A stretch of 64,000 nt of DNA from an uncultured Lysobacteraceae bacterium (GTDB lineage Bacteria > Pseudomonadota > Gammaproteobacteria > Xanthomonadales > Xanthomonadaceae): contig CAMLLG010000008.1 of assembly GCA_946480825.1 (NCBI GenBank), forward strand, positions 12,869 through 76,868, in the 5' to 3' direction. A program made the translations under genes and the position numbers. Within the stretch, counting starts at the first letter, position 1. Each line of letters begins with the position of its first letter. The notes beneath the pieces are model-generated. The model was not told where the DNA came from, did not search any database, and saw nothing but the letters and a program-made list of their open reading frames with translations. This document shows positions 37,802-46,651 of the stretch, piece by piece.

Positions 37802-38805
37802 ACCGGCGTCAGTCTCGCCCGGACTTCCGCCGCCACCCGCGCCGTCTCCCGCAACGGTTCCACATCGAACGCATCCAGCCGCGCATCCATCGCGCGGATG
37901 CGGCCGCGCGCCAACAGCGCATCGATGAATCCTCGCGGGCGCCCGCGAACGCGGCCCGGGTCGAACACGAACACCGGGACGCGGGTGGCGCAGGCCTCGG
38001 AGATCATGTTCACCGAATCCGGCGAGCACACGATGCGGTCGGCCCAGGCGAGCAGGCCGGGGTAGGGATTCCGACCGTCCGTGTCGTCGCGCCAGATCAC
38101 GCCGGGTGTGCCGTCGTAGCGATGCCTGAGGACATCGCGCAGTTCCTTGGGCGTGCGTCGTGAAGTGGTCAGCAGCACGCTGCCGCCCTCCCGCGCCAGC
38201 ACCGCTTCGAACTTCGAGGCCATCACTTCGAAGGCCATGCGGTCGAAGCGCGCGTGCGCGCTCGTGCCGCCGAGCAGGAACGCGGTGCGCGGCGCGGGCA
38301 GGGCGGCGAACGCGGCGAAGGTTTCGCGCGCGCGCGCCAGCCAGGCGTCGTCGACCGGATGCAGGCTGCCGAGCATCCGGATCTCGTTCGGCGGGCTCTC
38401 ATTCGAAGGGATCGCCTCCGCCCCGCGCAGGCGATCGTGCTCGGGCACGATCACCAAATCCCAATGCGACGGGTCCAGCCGCGGGTCGAGAATCTGTACC
38501 GCGCGGGCGCCACGCTTGCGCAGCAGCCGGGTGGCGAGCGCAGCCTGTCGCCCGCAGCCGATGGCGATGTCCGGCGGAGCCGACAGCAGGGCCTCGAAAT
38601 CCGGCCCGAAGGCATGTTCCGTGCCGGGAAACAGCCGCGGTGCGGCCCAGCGCCAGGGCGCGCGCGGGCTCAGGGTCAACGCGCTCCGATCGACATCGCG
38701 GCCCCCCGCGAGTGCGTCGGCCAGTGCGTCGGCCTGGCGCGCGTTGCCGGCGCGGCCGTCGCTGATCGCACAAATATGGAGTGAATCGAGCTTCTTTCCG
38801 CTCAT
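37798..38805 (-). CDS. ELM1/GtrOC1-family protein
   Basis: 335 residues, resembling bacterial ELM1-family proteins with a GT-B-like layout: HICAISDGRAGNARQADALA at the start, SAPPDIAIGCGRQAA, QILDPRLDPSHWDLVIVPEHD, FLLGGTSAHARFD, and the C-terminal IVCSPDSVNMISEACATRVPVFVF. A glycosyltransferase-like role is possible, but no reaction is established. It is convergent with, and overlaps by four bases, the YqjK-like gene. Confidence 0.88.
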   Translation of the reverse strand: MSGKKLDSLHICAISDGRAGNARQADALADALAGGRDVDRSALTLSPRAPWRWAAPRLFPGTEHAFGPDFEALLSAPPDIAIGCGRQAALATRLLRKRGARAVQILDPRLDPSHWDLVIVPEHDRLRGAEAIPSNESPPNEIRMLGSLHPVDDAWLARARETFAAFAALPAPRTAFLLGGTSAHARFDRMAFEVMASKFEAVLAREGGSVLLTTSRRTPKELRDVLRHRYDGTPGVIWRDDTDGRNPYPGLLAWADRIVCSPDSVNMISEACATRVPVFVFDPGRVRGRPRGFIDALLARGRIRAMDARLDAFDVEPLRETARVAAEVRARLTPV

Positions 38806-38934
38806 TGTTCCGAATCTGACCCGATACGTTCTCGCCGTGCCGCTGTCGCGGACCTGCGCGGACTCTACACTGCGGCCTCGCTTTGATCTTCCTTGCTTTC
38901 ATCTTCCCCTCGACCGTGCAGGACGATTCCGCCG

Positions 38935-39525
38935 ATGTTCTCTCCGCTCAACGACACCGCTCTGGACCAGCTCTTCCGCAGCGCCCGCACCTACAACGCG
39001 TTCTCCGGCGACATCGACGACGCGACGCTGCAGCGCCTCTACGATCTGTTGAAGTGGGGCCCGACGGCCGCCAACGCCGGCCCGGCCCGGTTCGTGTTCG
39101 TGAAGTCGCCCGCGGCCAAGGCCCGCCTCGCTCCCGCGCTGGACCCGGGCAATCGCGACAAGACCCTGGCCGCGCCGGTGACCGTCATCGTCGGTTACGA
39201 CATGGCGTTCTACGAGAAGCTGCCGGTGCTGTTCCCGCATACCGATGCGCGGTCCTGGTTCGCCGGCAAGCCCGAGCCGGTGCTGGAGACCGTGGCCATG
39301 CGCAACGGCAGCCTGCAGGGGGCTTACCTGATCCTCGCCGCGCGCGCCCTGGGTCTGGATTGCGGCCCGATGTCGGGTTTCAACAACGCCCTGCTCGACG
39401 AAGCCTTCTTCGCCGGCACCGCGATCCGCTCCAACTTCCTCCTGAACCTCGGCAAGGGCGATCCCGCCTCGATTTTCCCCCGCTCGCCGCGGCTGGGCTT
39501 CGACGAAGCCTGCCGCATCGAGTGA
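38935..39525 (+). CDS. Nitroreductase-family protein, malonic semialdehyde reductase (RutE/HadB) type
   Basis: 196 residues, exactly the size of RutE-like flavin reductases. [34 protein letters not shown] and [19 protein letters not shown] match the family; [21 protein letters not shown] is its end. RutE reduces malonic semialdehyde to 3-hydroxypropionate in pyrimidine breakdown, but no other rut genes are nearby, so the physiological substrate is open. The ATG at 38935 aligns with the family start; the longer frame from 38893 does not. Confidence 0.92.
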   Translation: MFSPLNDTALDQLFRSARTYNAFSGDIDDATLQRLYDLLKWGPTAANAGPARFVFVKSPAAKARLAPALDPGNRDKTLAAPVTVIVGYDMAFYEKLPVLFPHTDARSWFAGKPEPVLETVAMRNGSLQGAYLILAARALGLDCGPMSGFNNALLDEAFFAGTAIRSNFLLNLGKGDPASIFPRSPRLGFDEACRIE

Positions 39526-39617
39526 CGTTCCGCGCACCGTTCCGGCGTTCCGCCGCCTCTGTAGTCCGTCACCATCCCTTCTGCGCCATCCCCTCATTTG
39601 CTTTCAGGAGTGTTCCG

Positions 39618-40232
39618 ATGAAACCTGCCCTGTTGAAGCGTCCGCTGCTCGCCGCCGCCCTCGCCCTGGCCTCCACCGCCGCCTTCGCCGCGCCGCTGAC
39701 CTACAAGATCGACGCCAACCACACCGACGTGGTCGCCAGCTGGAGCCACTTCGGGTTCTCCAATCCGATCGCCCACTTCGGCAAGGTCGACGGTTTCATC
39801 ACCTACGATCCCGACAAGGTCGGCGCGTCCAGGGTCGAAGTGACCATCCCGCTGTCGGGCCTGAATTCCCACGTCGGCGATTTCGACGACCACCTGCGCA
39901 GCGACGATTTCTTCGACGCCGAGAAATTTCCGAACATCACCTTCAAGAGCACGTCGGTGAAGGCCGCCGGCCAAGGCAAGCTGTCGGTCACCGGCGACCT
40001 CACCATCAAGGGCATCACCAAGCCGGTGACCCTCGACGTGACCATCAACAAGATCGGCGTGCAGCCGATGGCCAAGCGCGAAGCCGCCGGCTTCGCCGCC
40101 ACCGCCACCATCAAGCGCAGCGATTTCGGCGTCGGCAAGTACGCCCCGAACGTCAGCGATGAAGTGACCCTGTCGATCACCACCGAAGCCATCGTGCCGA
40201 AGCCGGCGGCCGAAGCCGGGTCGACGAAGTAA
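39618..40232 (+). CDS. YceI-family periplasmic protein
   Basis: 204 residues. A signal peptide (ending STAAFAAP) is followed by a YceI lipocalin-like barrel: YKIDANHTDVVASWSHFGFS, HFGKVDGFITYD, DHLRSDDFFDAEKFPNITFKS, and the end FGVGKYAPNVSDEVTLSI. The barrel binds polyisoprenoid-type lipids in relatives. AGGAG lies eight bases before the ATG. Confidence 0.96.
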   Translation: MKPALLKRPLLAAALALASTAAFAAPLTYKIDANHTDVVASWSHFGFSNPIAHFGKVDGFITYDPDKVGASRVEVTIPLSGLNSHVGDFDDHLRSDDFFDAEKFPNITFKSTSVKAAGQGKLSVTGDLTIKGITKPVTLDVTINKIGVQPMAKREAAGFAATATIKRSDFGVGKYAPNVSDEVTLSITTEAIVPKPAAEAGSTK

Positions 40233-40313
40233 TCGACCCGCCTCGATCGGGGCGAGACGCATCGATGATGTTCCCGGACGGGTCGCCTCGCGCGGCCCGT
40301 CCGCGTTGCGGCC

Positions 40314-40976
40314 TCAGCCCGCGGCTTCCGGCGGCGGCGCGTCGAACCGATAGGGCGTCGCCTGCGCCGAAGCGCGCAGGCCGAACGTGCCCGCGAATCC
40401 GGTGAGCCGCGGCATCCGCGAAAGATCGATCGGATTGCGGAACGGCAAGTGTTCCAGCAGGCAGAACAGGCCGAGATCGAACAGCGCGATCCGCTGCGCC
40501 GGCAGTTCGGCATGGATCGCGTCGAGATGCGCGTCCATCCATTCGAGACACAGCCCCAGGCTGGTCCGCCGCTTGCGCGACGTCGCGTCCGCCGGCCGCT
40601 TCGAGACGATGTCGTGGAACACCACCTCCACCTGCGCGGCCATCGCGTGCGCCAGCAGCTCGTGCGCGTTCATCAGCAGCGGCGATGCCGCTTCTTCCGG
40701 CCAGACCACCCGTGCGACGCCGCCCGGCGCCTGGCGTGCGATCCAGCGGCAGGCGTTGAGGCTGCCCCAGACCACCGTTCCGCCGTGGCGCACGGCGGGC
40801 AGTTTCAGCGCCGGATTGCCGGCGAACGCGGCCGGGTCTTCGCTCAGCAGATCGTGGATGGGCCGCAGCGTGCAGTCCACGCCCAGTTCGAGCGCCAGCA
40901 GGCGGACCTGACGGGTGTAGTGCGAACTCTGGCGGCCGACGATTTCGATTCCTGAAGCCGTGGACTTGGAAGGCAT
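40314..40976 (-). CDS. Glutathione S-transferase family protein
   Basis: 220 residues. The thioredoxin-like N-terminal half begins SGIEIVGRQSSHYTRQVRLLALELG, with the cis-proline segment LKLPAVRHGGTVVWGSLNACRW. The helical C-terminal half follows (LGLCLEWMDAHLDAIHAEL, FDLGLFCLLEHLPFRNPID). The substrate is unknown. An in-frame ATG at 41006 would add ten residues before MPSKS. Confidence 0.9.
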   Translation of the reverse strand: MPSKSTASGIEIVGRQSSHYTRQVRLLALELGVDCTLRPIHDLLSEDPAAFAGNPALKLPAVRHGGTVVWGSLNACRWIARQAPGGVARVVWPEEAASPLLMNAHELLAHAMAAQVEVVFHDIVSKRPADATSRKRRTSLGLCLEWMDAHLDAIHAELPAQRIALFDLGLFCLLEHLPFRNPIDLSRMPRLTGFAGTFGLRASAQATPYRFDAPPPEAAG

Positions 40977-41056
40977 GGGCGCGATCCGTGGGCGGGGTTC
41001 GCGCATCGTAGCGACGTGACCGGGTTAAAATGCGGCTTCCGCGCAGGATGACCGCC

Positions 41057-41248
41057 ATGACCGCCCAGCCGACTCAAGCCAACGCCCAGCAACGCTACGA
41101 AGTTCGCCATGGCGATCTGCCGCTGAGCTGCCCGACCCCCGACATGGCGCTGTGGAATTCGCACCCGCGCGTCTATCTGCCGATCGAAGCCGAAGGCGGC
41201 ACTTCGACCTGCCCGTACTGCGGCGCGGTCTATCACCTCGTCGACTGA
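41057..41248 (+). CDS. zf-CHCC zinc-finger protein
   Basis: 63 residues. The C-terminal C-P-Y-C-G-A-V-Y-H-L motif (TSTCPYCGAVYHL), the earlier LSCPTPDMALWNSHPRVYLPI and the length match the zf-CHCC family, related to NDUFS6 of complex I. AGGA eight bases upstream of this ATG decides the start over two earlier in-frame ATGs (41030, 41048). Confidence 0.93.
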   Translation: MTAQPTQANAQQRYEVRHGDLPLSCPTPDMALWNSHPRVYLPIEAEGGTSTCPYCGAVYHLVD

Positions 41249-41299
41249 ATCCGACGCGCCGGTCGCATCCGCATCGACCCGTCGCGGCCCGATTACGCC

Positions 41300-42439
41300 A
41301 TGCGCCGCCTGACCGTGGTGCAACTGCTGCCGGCGCTGCACGCGGGCGGCGTCGAACGTTCCACCCTCGAGATCGCCGATGCGCTGGTGCGCGCGGGGCA
41401 TCGCGCGGTCGTGGTGTCCGCCGGCGGCCGTCTCGTTCCCGCGCTCGAAGCTTCCGGCGCGGAACACATCGCCCTCGACATCGGCCGCAAGTCGCCGCTG
41501 ACCTTCCGCCACGTTCGACGCCTGCGCGCGCTGTTCGCCGACACCGGCGCCGACATCGTCCATGCGCGTTCGCGTCTGCCCGCGTGGGTCGGTTTCTTCG
41601 CGCTGCGCGGCATGCCGGCCACGCAGCGGCCGCGCTTCGTCACCACCGTGCATGGATTGAATTCGCCGTCGCGCTACAGCGGAATCATGGCCCGCGGCGA
41701 GCGGGTGATCTGCGTGTCCGACACCGTGCGCGCGTACGTGCTGCAGCATTACCCGGCGACCGATCCGGCTCGGCTGCGCACGATTCCGCGCGGCATCGAC
41801 CCCGCCGCGTTTCCGCGGGCACCGCATCCGGACCGCGCCGCGCGGGCGCGGGTCGCCGCGTCGCATCCCGCGCTGGGCGGCGAGGGCCCGCTGTTGCTGT
41901 TGCCGGGGCGCGGGACGCGCCTGAAAGGCCATGCCGACGCGCTGGCGCTGCTCGCCGCGCTGCGCGGCGACGGCCTCGATGCGCGCCTGTGGATGCCCGG
42001 CGCGCGCGAACCCGGACGCGAGGCCTATCTCGCCGATCTCGAACGCGAGGCCGCGCGGATCGGCTGCGCCGCGGCGCTGGCGATCACGCCCGCCACCGCC
42101 GCGATCGCCGAGGCCTATGCCGCCAGCGATCTGGTGCTGCAGGTGTCGCGCAAACCCGAAGCCTTCGGCCGGACCGTGATCGAGGCGCTGTCGGTCGGGC
42201 GCCCGGTGGTCGGCTGGGCCCACGGCGGCGTCGGCGAACTGCTGCGCGAACTGCAGCCGGCGGGCGCGGCGAAACCGTTCGATGCGACCGCCTTGCTGCA
42301 CGCCGCCCGCGCGATGCTTTTGCGGGTCGAGATTTTGCAGACCGAGCCGGCTACGATGCCGCAGCGGCTGCAGCGCTACTCGCTCGGAGCGATGCAGGCC
42401 GCGACCCTGGCCTGTTATCGCGAACTCTGTCCGGAATGA
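41300..42439 (+). CDS. GT4-family glycosyltransferase (LPS biosynthesis)
   Basis: 379 residues with a GT-B fold: VVQLLPALHAGGVERSTLEIA at the N-terminus, VTTVHGLNSPSRYSGIM, LLLLPGRGTRLKGHADALALL and the donor-site E-x7-E (KPEAFGRTVIEALSVGRPVV). It probably adds a sugar to the LPS core or O-chain; donor and acceptor are unknown. The next gene's ATG overlaps its stop (ATGA), so it is co-translated with the O-antigen ligase. Confidence 0.95.
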   Translation: MRRLTVVQLLPALHAGGVERSTLEIADALVRAGHRAVVVSAGGRLVPALEASGAEHIALDIGRKSPLTFRHVRRLRALFADTGADIVHARSRLPAWVGFFALRGMPATQRPRFVTTVHGLNSPSRYSGIMARGERVICVSDTVRAYVLQHYPATDPARLRTIPRGIDPAAFPRAPHPDRAARARVAASHPALGGEGPLLLLPGRGTRLKGHADALALLAALRGDGLDARLWMPGAREPGREAYLADLEREAARIGCAAALAITPATAAIAEAYAASDLVLQVSRKPEAFGRTVIEALSVGRPVVGWAHGGVGELLRELQPAGAAKPFDATALLHAARAMLLRVEILQTEPATMPQRLQRYSLGAMQAATLACYRELCPE

Positions 42440-43794
42440 CCGCAGCAACGATCCCCGCGCACGAGACCGACGCGCCTCCGCTTCCCGCGGGCTGGCGCTG
42501 GGCGCCGTTCTGGGTACTGGCCTTCGTCGCGCTGTGGCCGGCGCCGGGGATCGCCGAGGGCGTGCTCGCTCTGGGCGCGCTGGTCGCACTGGGTCGATTG
42601 CTGTACGTGCGTTTCCGCGGCGGCGGCGCCCTGCTCAGCGCGCAGGCCTGGGCGCTCACCAGCGTGCTGTTTTTCGCCTACTGGCTGCCGGAACTCATCG
42701 GCGCCATCGATGCGGTCGACCGCGCGCGTGCTTTTCGCGAGGTGGCGTCGGATCTGCGCTATCTGCCGTTCCTGTGGCTGGCCGCGGCGGCGGTGGCCGA
42801 TGCGCGCGGTCGCCGCATCACCTTCGGCGGCCTCGCCGTCATCGTCGGCGCATGGAGTCTCGATGCGCTGATGCAGGCGATCGGCGGCACCAGTCCGCTG
42901 TTCGCGGGCATGGACGCGGCGAAACTCGCGATCAGCGGGCACCGCCTGTGCGACGCCAACGATTATCTGTTGCTCGACCGCCTCGGCGGCGTGCTCGGCC
43001 CCTGCAACCTGAAGCTTGGCGTGGTGCTCGCCAGCCTGTCGCCGTTCGTACTGTACGTGGCCGGCCGGCGCTTCGGCCAATGGGGCTGGCTGGCCGCCGC
43101 GGCGCTGGTCGGCCTGGTGATCCTGCTCGCCGGCTCGCGTGCGTCGTGGATCACCTATGGCCTCGTGCTGTTGCTGTCCGGCTGGCGCCTGCTCGGCCGC
43201 AAGCGACTGCTGGCGGTGTTCGCGTTCGGCGCCGCGTTGCTGCTGGGCCTCAGCATCGTCTCGCCGCAGGTGCGCGAGCGCATCGAGCGCACCGCGTACG
43301 CCTTCAGCGCCGATCGCGAAGGCGTCGACAGCGCGCTCTCCGGACGTGGCCGGATCTGGGGCGCGGCCTGGTGCATCGCGACCTCGCATCCGGTCAACGG
43401 TGTGGGTCCCCGCGGTTTTCGCGAGGCGTTTCCCGGCTGCGACCCCGAGTCGGGCGCGCTCGCCGAATGGGGCCTGGGGCCGGCGCTGCATGCGCATCAG
43501 ATCGTGCTGGAAATCCTCAGCGAAACCGGCGTCATCGGCCTGCTGCTGTGGCTCGCAGGCGTGGCGACGGCGCGACGGGCCTGGCGTTACGCCGAGCCCA
43601 CGGCCCGCGCCGCCGCCGAGCCTGCGATGCTGGCGCTGGCGGTCACGGTGTTCCCGTTCAACACTCACCTCGCGTTCTATTCGACCTTCTGGGGCGGTGC
43701 GACCCTGCTGCTGGCGGCGCTGTACGCGGGCAGTCTGCTCGGGCGCGAATCGCCCGTGCCGGTCGAGTCGATCGAGCCGCCGCCTCAAGCGTAG
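42436..43794 (+). CDS. O-antigen ligase (WaaL-like) membrane protein
   Basis: 452 residues with about ten transmembrane segments. The large periplasmic loop and its ligase signatures are visible: LSGRGRIWGAAWCIATSHPVNGVG and ALHAHQIVLEILSETGVIGLLLW (the HxHN/x-like region at ALHAHQ). It would join O-polysaccharide to lipid A-core in the periplasm. Polymerase Wzy-type activity is the alternative, but the neighbours (GT4, LpxL, WaaA) favour a ligase. Confidence 0.9.
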   Translation: MTAATIPAHETDAPPLPAGWRWAPFWVLAFVALWPAPGIAEGVLALGALVALGRLLYVRFRGGGALLSAQAWALTSVLFFAYWLPELIGAIDAVDRARAFREVASDLRYLPFLWLAAAAVADARGRRITFGGLAVIVGAWSLDALMQAIGGTSPLFAGMDAAKLAISGHRLCDANDYLLLDRLGGVLGPCNLKLGVVLASLSPFVLYVAGRRFGQWGWLAAAALVGLVILLAGSRASWITYGLVLLLSGWRLLGRKRLLAVFAFGAALLLGLSIVSPQVRERIERTAYAFSADREGVDSALSGRGRIWGAAWCIATSHPVNGVGPRGFREAFPGCDPESGALAEWGLGPALHAHQIVLEILSETGVIGLLLWLAGVATARRAWRYAEPTARAAAEPAMLALAVTVFPFNTHLAFYSTFWGGATLLLAALYAGSLLGRESPVPVESIEPPPQA

Positions 43795-43800
43795 ACGCGC

Positions 43801-44712
43801 TCAATCGTAGACGCGGCTGCCGTCGGGCCGGCGCTTGAACCGGCGATGGATCCACAGGTACTGCTCGGGCGCCTTGCGCGCCATCGTTTCGATCGCGGCG
43901 ATCACCCGCGCGGTGTCGGCATCGGCGTCGTCGGAAGGAAACGCATCGAACGCCGGCCAGAAGCGCAGCGTGTAGCCGCCGTCGTCGCGGCGCACGTGTT
44001 CGAACATCACCACCGCCGCGCCCGAGAGCCGCGCCAGCTGATGCGTGGATTTCAGGCTTTTCGCCGGCTGCCCGAAGAACGGGACGAACGCGCTCTCGCC
44101 CTTGCTCGGATCCTGGTCCGGTGCGTACCACAGCAGACCGCCGCGCTTGAGATGCCGGGCCACGCCGCGCACGTCGTCCTTGGCGAACATGGCCGCGGCA
44201 TAGCGCGAACGGCCGCGCAGCACCGCCCATTCCATCGCCGGCTGCGGATAGGGTCGATACATGCCGGCCAGCGGCACGTGATCGCAGGCCAGCCGCGCGC
44301 ACATCTCCAGCGTCGTGAAATGGCCGGACACCACGATCACGCCGCGACCCGCGGCCCGCGCGGCTTCGAGATGCGCCACGCCCTCGACCACCAGCCCGCG
44401 CCGCTGCGGTTCCACCGAGCCCCACCAGGCGCGCCCGAATTCGAACAGCGCGGTGCCCAGTGCGGCGAAATGACGGCGCAACAGTGCGGCGCGCGCGACG
44501 GCGTCCAGTTCGGGAAAGCACAATTCGAGATTGCGCGCCGCGACCCGCCGCCGATCGACCAGAGTCCAACGCAGAACGGCACCGATGCCGCGCCCGAGCG
44601 CACGCTGCGACGGCCACGGCAGGCGCGCCAGCAGCGCCAGCGCGCCGATGCCCAGCCAGATGGGCCAGTGTCGGGGCGCGCGCGGCGGCGGGGCATCGAA
44701 TGCGAAGGGCAT
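43801..44712 (-). CDS. Lipid A late acyltransferase (LpxL/LpxM family)
   Basis: 303 residues. An N-terminal membrane anchor (WPIWLGIGALALLARLPW) precedes the acyltransferase core with the H-x4-D/E motif (GHFTTLEM, catalytic His about 129), then GMYRPYPQPAMEWAV, WYAPDQDPSKGESAFVPFFG and the end YLWIHRRFKRRPDG. It adds a secondary acyl chain to lipid A. It could be LpxL or LpxM; sequence alone does not separate them. The ATG at 44742 would add ten residues. Divergent from waaA. Confidence 0.95.
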   Translation of the reverse strand: MPFAFDAPPPRAPRHWPIWLGIGALALLARLPWPSQRALGRGIGAVLRWTLVDRRRVAARNLELCFPELDAVARAALLRRHFAALGTALFEFGRAWWGSVEPQRRGLVVEGVAHLEAARAAGRGVIVVSGHFTTLEMCARLACDHVPLAGMYRPYPQPAMEWAVLRGRSRYAAAMFAKDDVRGVARHLKRGGLLWYAPDQDPSKGESAFVPFFGQPAKSLKSTHQLARLSGAAVVMFEHVRRDDGGYTLRFWPAFDAFPSDDADADTARVIAAIETMARKAPEQYLWIHRRFKRRPDGSRVYD

Positions 44713-44784
44713 GGCGCATTGTACGGGGACGCGCCCGCGCACCGGCCCGCGTCACCGATCATCGCGACCCGGTATCCTGTGCCG

Positions 44785-46086
44785 ATGCGGGCTGGCACCT
44801 TCGAGCGCACGATCGAACTCACCCTGCGCGGCCTGTATTCGGCCGCGCTGTATCTGCTGCTGCCGGTCACCGTCTATCACCTGATCTGGCGCGGTTTCAG
44901 ACAACGGGCCTATCTGTTGCGCTGGCACGAGCGGTATGCGCGGTACGGCGCCGCCGTCGCGGACGCCGACGAACATCTGTGGGTGCATGCGGTGTCGGTC
45001 GGCGAAGTGAATGCCGCCGCGCCGCTGATCAACGCGCTGCTGCGCGAACACCCGCGGCGACGGGTGCTGGTGACCACGATCACGCCGACCGGCTCGGACC
45101 GCGTGCGCGCGCTGTGGGGCACGCGCGTGGCCCACGTCTATCTGCCCTACGACCTCACCGGTGCGGTCGGCCGTTTCCTCCGGCATTTCCGGCCGCGGAT
45201 CGCGCTGATCGTCGAGACCGAGCTGTGGCCCAACCTGCTCTTCGCCTGTCGCGATCATGCGATTCCGGCGTATCTCATCAATGCCCGGTTGTCGGAGCGA
45301 TCGCTGCGCGGCTATCGCGCGCTGCGGCCGCTGGTGGGCCGTGCGCTGCGCACGATGCGCGCCGTCGCCGCGCAGTCCGACGCGGATGCGTCGCGTTTCG
45401 CGCGGCTGGGCGCGCGCGAAGACCAGCTCGTCGTCTACGGCAATCTGAAGTTCGATACCCGAGTCGATCCGTCCATCGCGGTCTCGGCGCTCGCATTCCG
45501 CAGCCGCATCCCCGGTCGCCCGGTCTGGATCGCGGCCAGCACCCATCCCGACGAAGAGGCGCAGGTGCTGGCGATCGATCGTCGTCTGCGTGAGCGCTGG
45601 CCGGATCTGCTGATGCTGTGGGCGCCGCGGCATCCGGAACGCTTCCGTCCGGCCACCATGCTCGCGATCGAAACCGGCCTGCAGGTGGCCACGCGCACGC
45701 TCACCGTGGCGCCCGAAGCCGACGATGCGGTGTTCGTGATCGACACGCTCGGCGAGCTGATGCTGTTCTACGCCTGCGCCGATGTCGCCTTCGTCGGCGG
45801 CAGTCTGCAGCCCGTGGGCGGTCACAATCTGCTGGAGCCCGCCGCGATCGGCACCGCCATCGTCACCGGCCCGCATCTGCACAACTTCAGCGACATCGCC
45901 GAGCAATTGCGCAAGGCGGACGCCGTGCGCATCGCCGACGATGCCGATGCCGTGGCCGCGGCGTTGGAAACGCTGCTCGCCGACCCGGATGCGCGCGCGC
46001 GCATGGTCGAGGCCGGTCGCACGCTGGTCGAACAGGGACGCGGTGCGCTGCGCCGGACGATGGACATGATCGAAACGGCGCTCTGA
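44785..46086 (+). CDS. waaA: 3-deoxy-D-manno-octulosonic acid transferase (KDO transferase)
   Basis: 433 residues. WaaA transfers KDO to lipid IVA. An N-terminal membrane anchor (AALYLLLPVTVYHLIWRGF) is followed by WVHAVSVGEVNAAAPLI (catalytic glutamate), VLVTTITPTGSDRV, VETELWPNLLFACRD, then the donor-binding GGSLQPVGGHNLLEPAAIG. All family blocks are present. It is divergent from the LpxL-type gene, 72 bp apart, so lipid A acylation and KDO addition share a control region. Confidence 0.97.
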   Translation: MRAGTFERTIELTLRGLYSAALYLLLPVTVYHLIWRGFRQRAYLLRWHERYARYGAAVADADEHLWVHAVSVGEVNAAAPLINALLREHPRRRVLVTTITPTGSDRVRALWGTRVAHVYLPYDLTGAVGRFLRHFRPRIALIVETELWPNLLFACRDHAIPAYLINARLSERSLRGYRALRPLVGRALRTMRAVAAQSDADASRFARLGAREDQLVVYGNLKFDTRVDPSIAVSALAFRSRIPGRPVWIAASTHPDEEAQVLAIDRRLRERWPDLLMLWAPRHPERFRPATMLAIETGLQVATRTLTVAPEADDAVFVIDTLGELMLFYACADVAFVGGSLQPVGGHNLLEPAAIGTAIVTGPHLHNFSDIAEQLRKADAVRIADDADAVAAALETLLADPDARARMVEAGRTLVEQGRGALRRTMDMIETAL

Positions 46087-46139
46087 ACAAGCGCCGCTCC
46101 GGAATGCGTCGCACGACGCGCATTCGACGGCGTCGATCC

Positions 46140-46167
46140 AAAACGTCCGGTCGATCGGAACGTTTTT
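46140..46167 (+). terminator. Intrinsic terminator after waaA
   Basis: AAAACGT-CCG / CGG-ACGTTTTT stem with one bulged base and a six-base loop, ending in five Ts, 54 bp after the stop. Confidence 0.8.
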
Positions 46168-46304
46168 CCGCGACGACAGCGCGATGTGATCGCAGTCGAT
46201 CCGCGGCGAGCCTCATCGCGTTACAACGGCATCGTGCGGCGTCCGCGGGATTTCAGGCCCGCAGCGTTCGTCGCATGTCACTGTCGATGATGAGGAGATG
46301 CTGT

Positions 46305-46547
46305 ATGCGACGTGCTTTCCTGACGGCGATGGCCGCGACCGCGCTGGCGTTCGGCATGACCGCCCCGGCTCCCGTTCACGCGGCGACCGAACTGTCGCTG
46401 TGCACCGAAGCCAATGCCTGGTCGGTCGAGGCGATCGATCTGCCGATCGTGGGCGGTTACGCCCAGCTCTACTATCTGTGCACGCCCGATGGCTGGATGC
46501 TCATCGGTGCGACCTACTGCGTCGGCGGAAACTGCAGTTCGGACTGA
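46305..46547 (+). CDS. Small secreted cysteine-containing protein, unknown
   Basis: 80 residues. A signal peptide (RRAFLTAMAATALAFGM, cleavage near PVHAA) leaves a mature peptide of about 50 residues with four cysteines (LCTEAN, YLCTPDG, TYCVGGNC), likely two disulfides. GAGGAG lies eight bases before the ATG. I do not recognise the family. It has its own region after the waaA terminator and ends before a bidirectional hairpin. Confidence 0.78.
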   Translation: MRRAFLTAMAATALAFGMTAPAPVHAATELSLCTEANAWSVEAIDLPIVGGYAQLYYLCTPDGWMLIGATYCVGGNCSSD

Positions 46548-46599
46548 GCGCGCCGCGCGACCGCCGCCGAAGCGACGGGCCCGGTCCGCCAAGAAGAAA

Positions 46600-46621
46600 G
46601 GCCGCACCTTCCGGTGCGGCC
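46600..46621. terminator. Bidirectional terminator-like hairpin
   Basis: GGCCGCACC / GGTGCGGCC stem, TTCC loop, flanked by A-rich and CTTC sequence, between the convergent small secreted gene and tolC. Confidence 0.75.
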
Positions 46622-46651
46622 CTTCGCGCCGCGCGCCGCGATCGGGATACG

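Noticed and set aside
40270..40310. GGACGGG...CCCGTCC hairpin after the YceI gene as a terminator
   Set aside because: The stem is short and no T-run follows; too weak to list as a feature.
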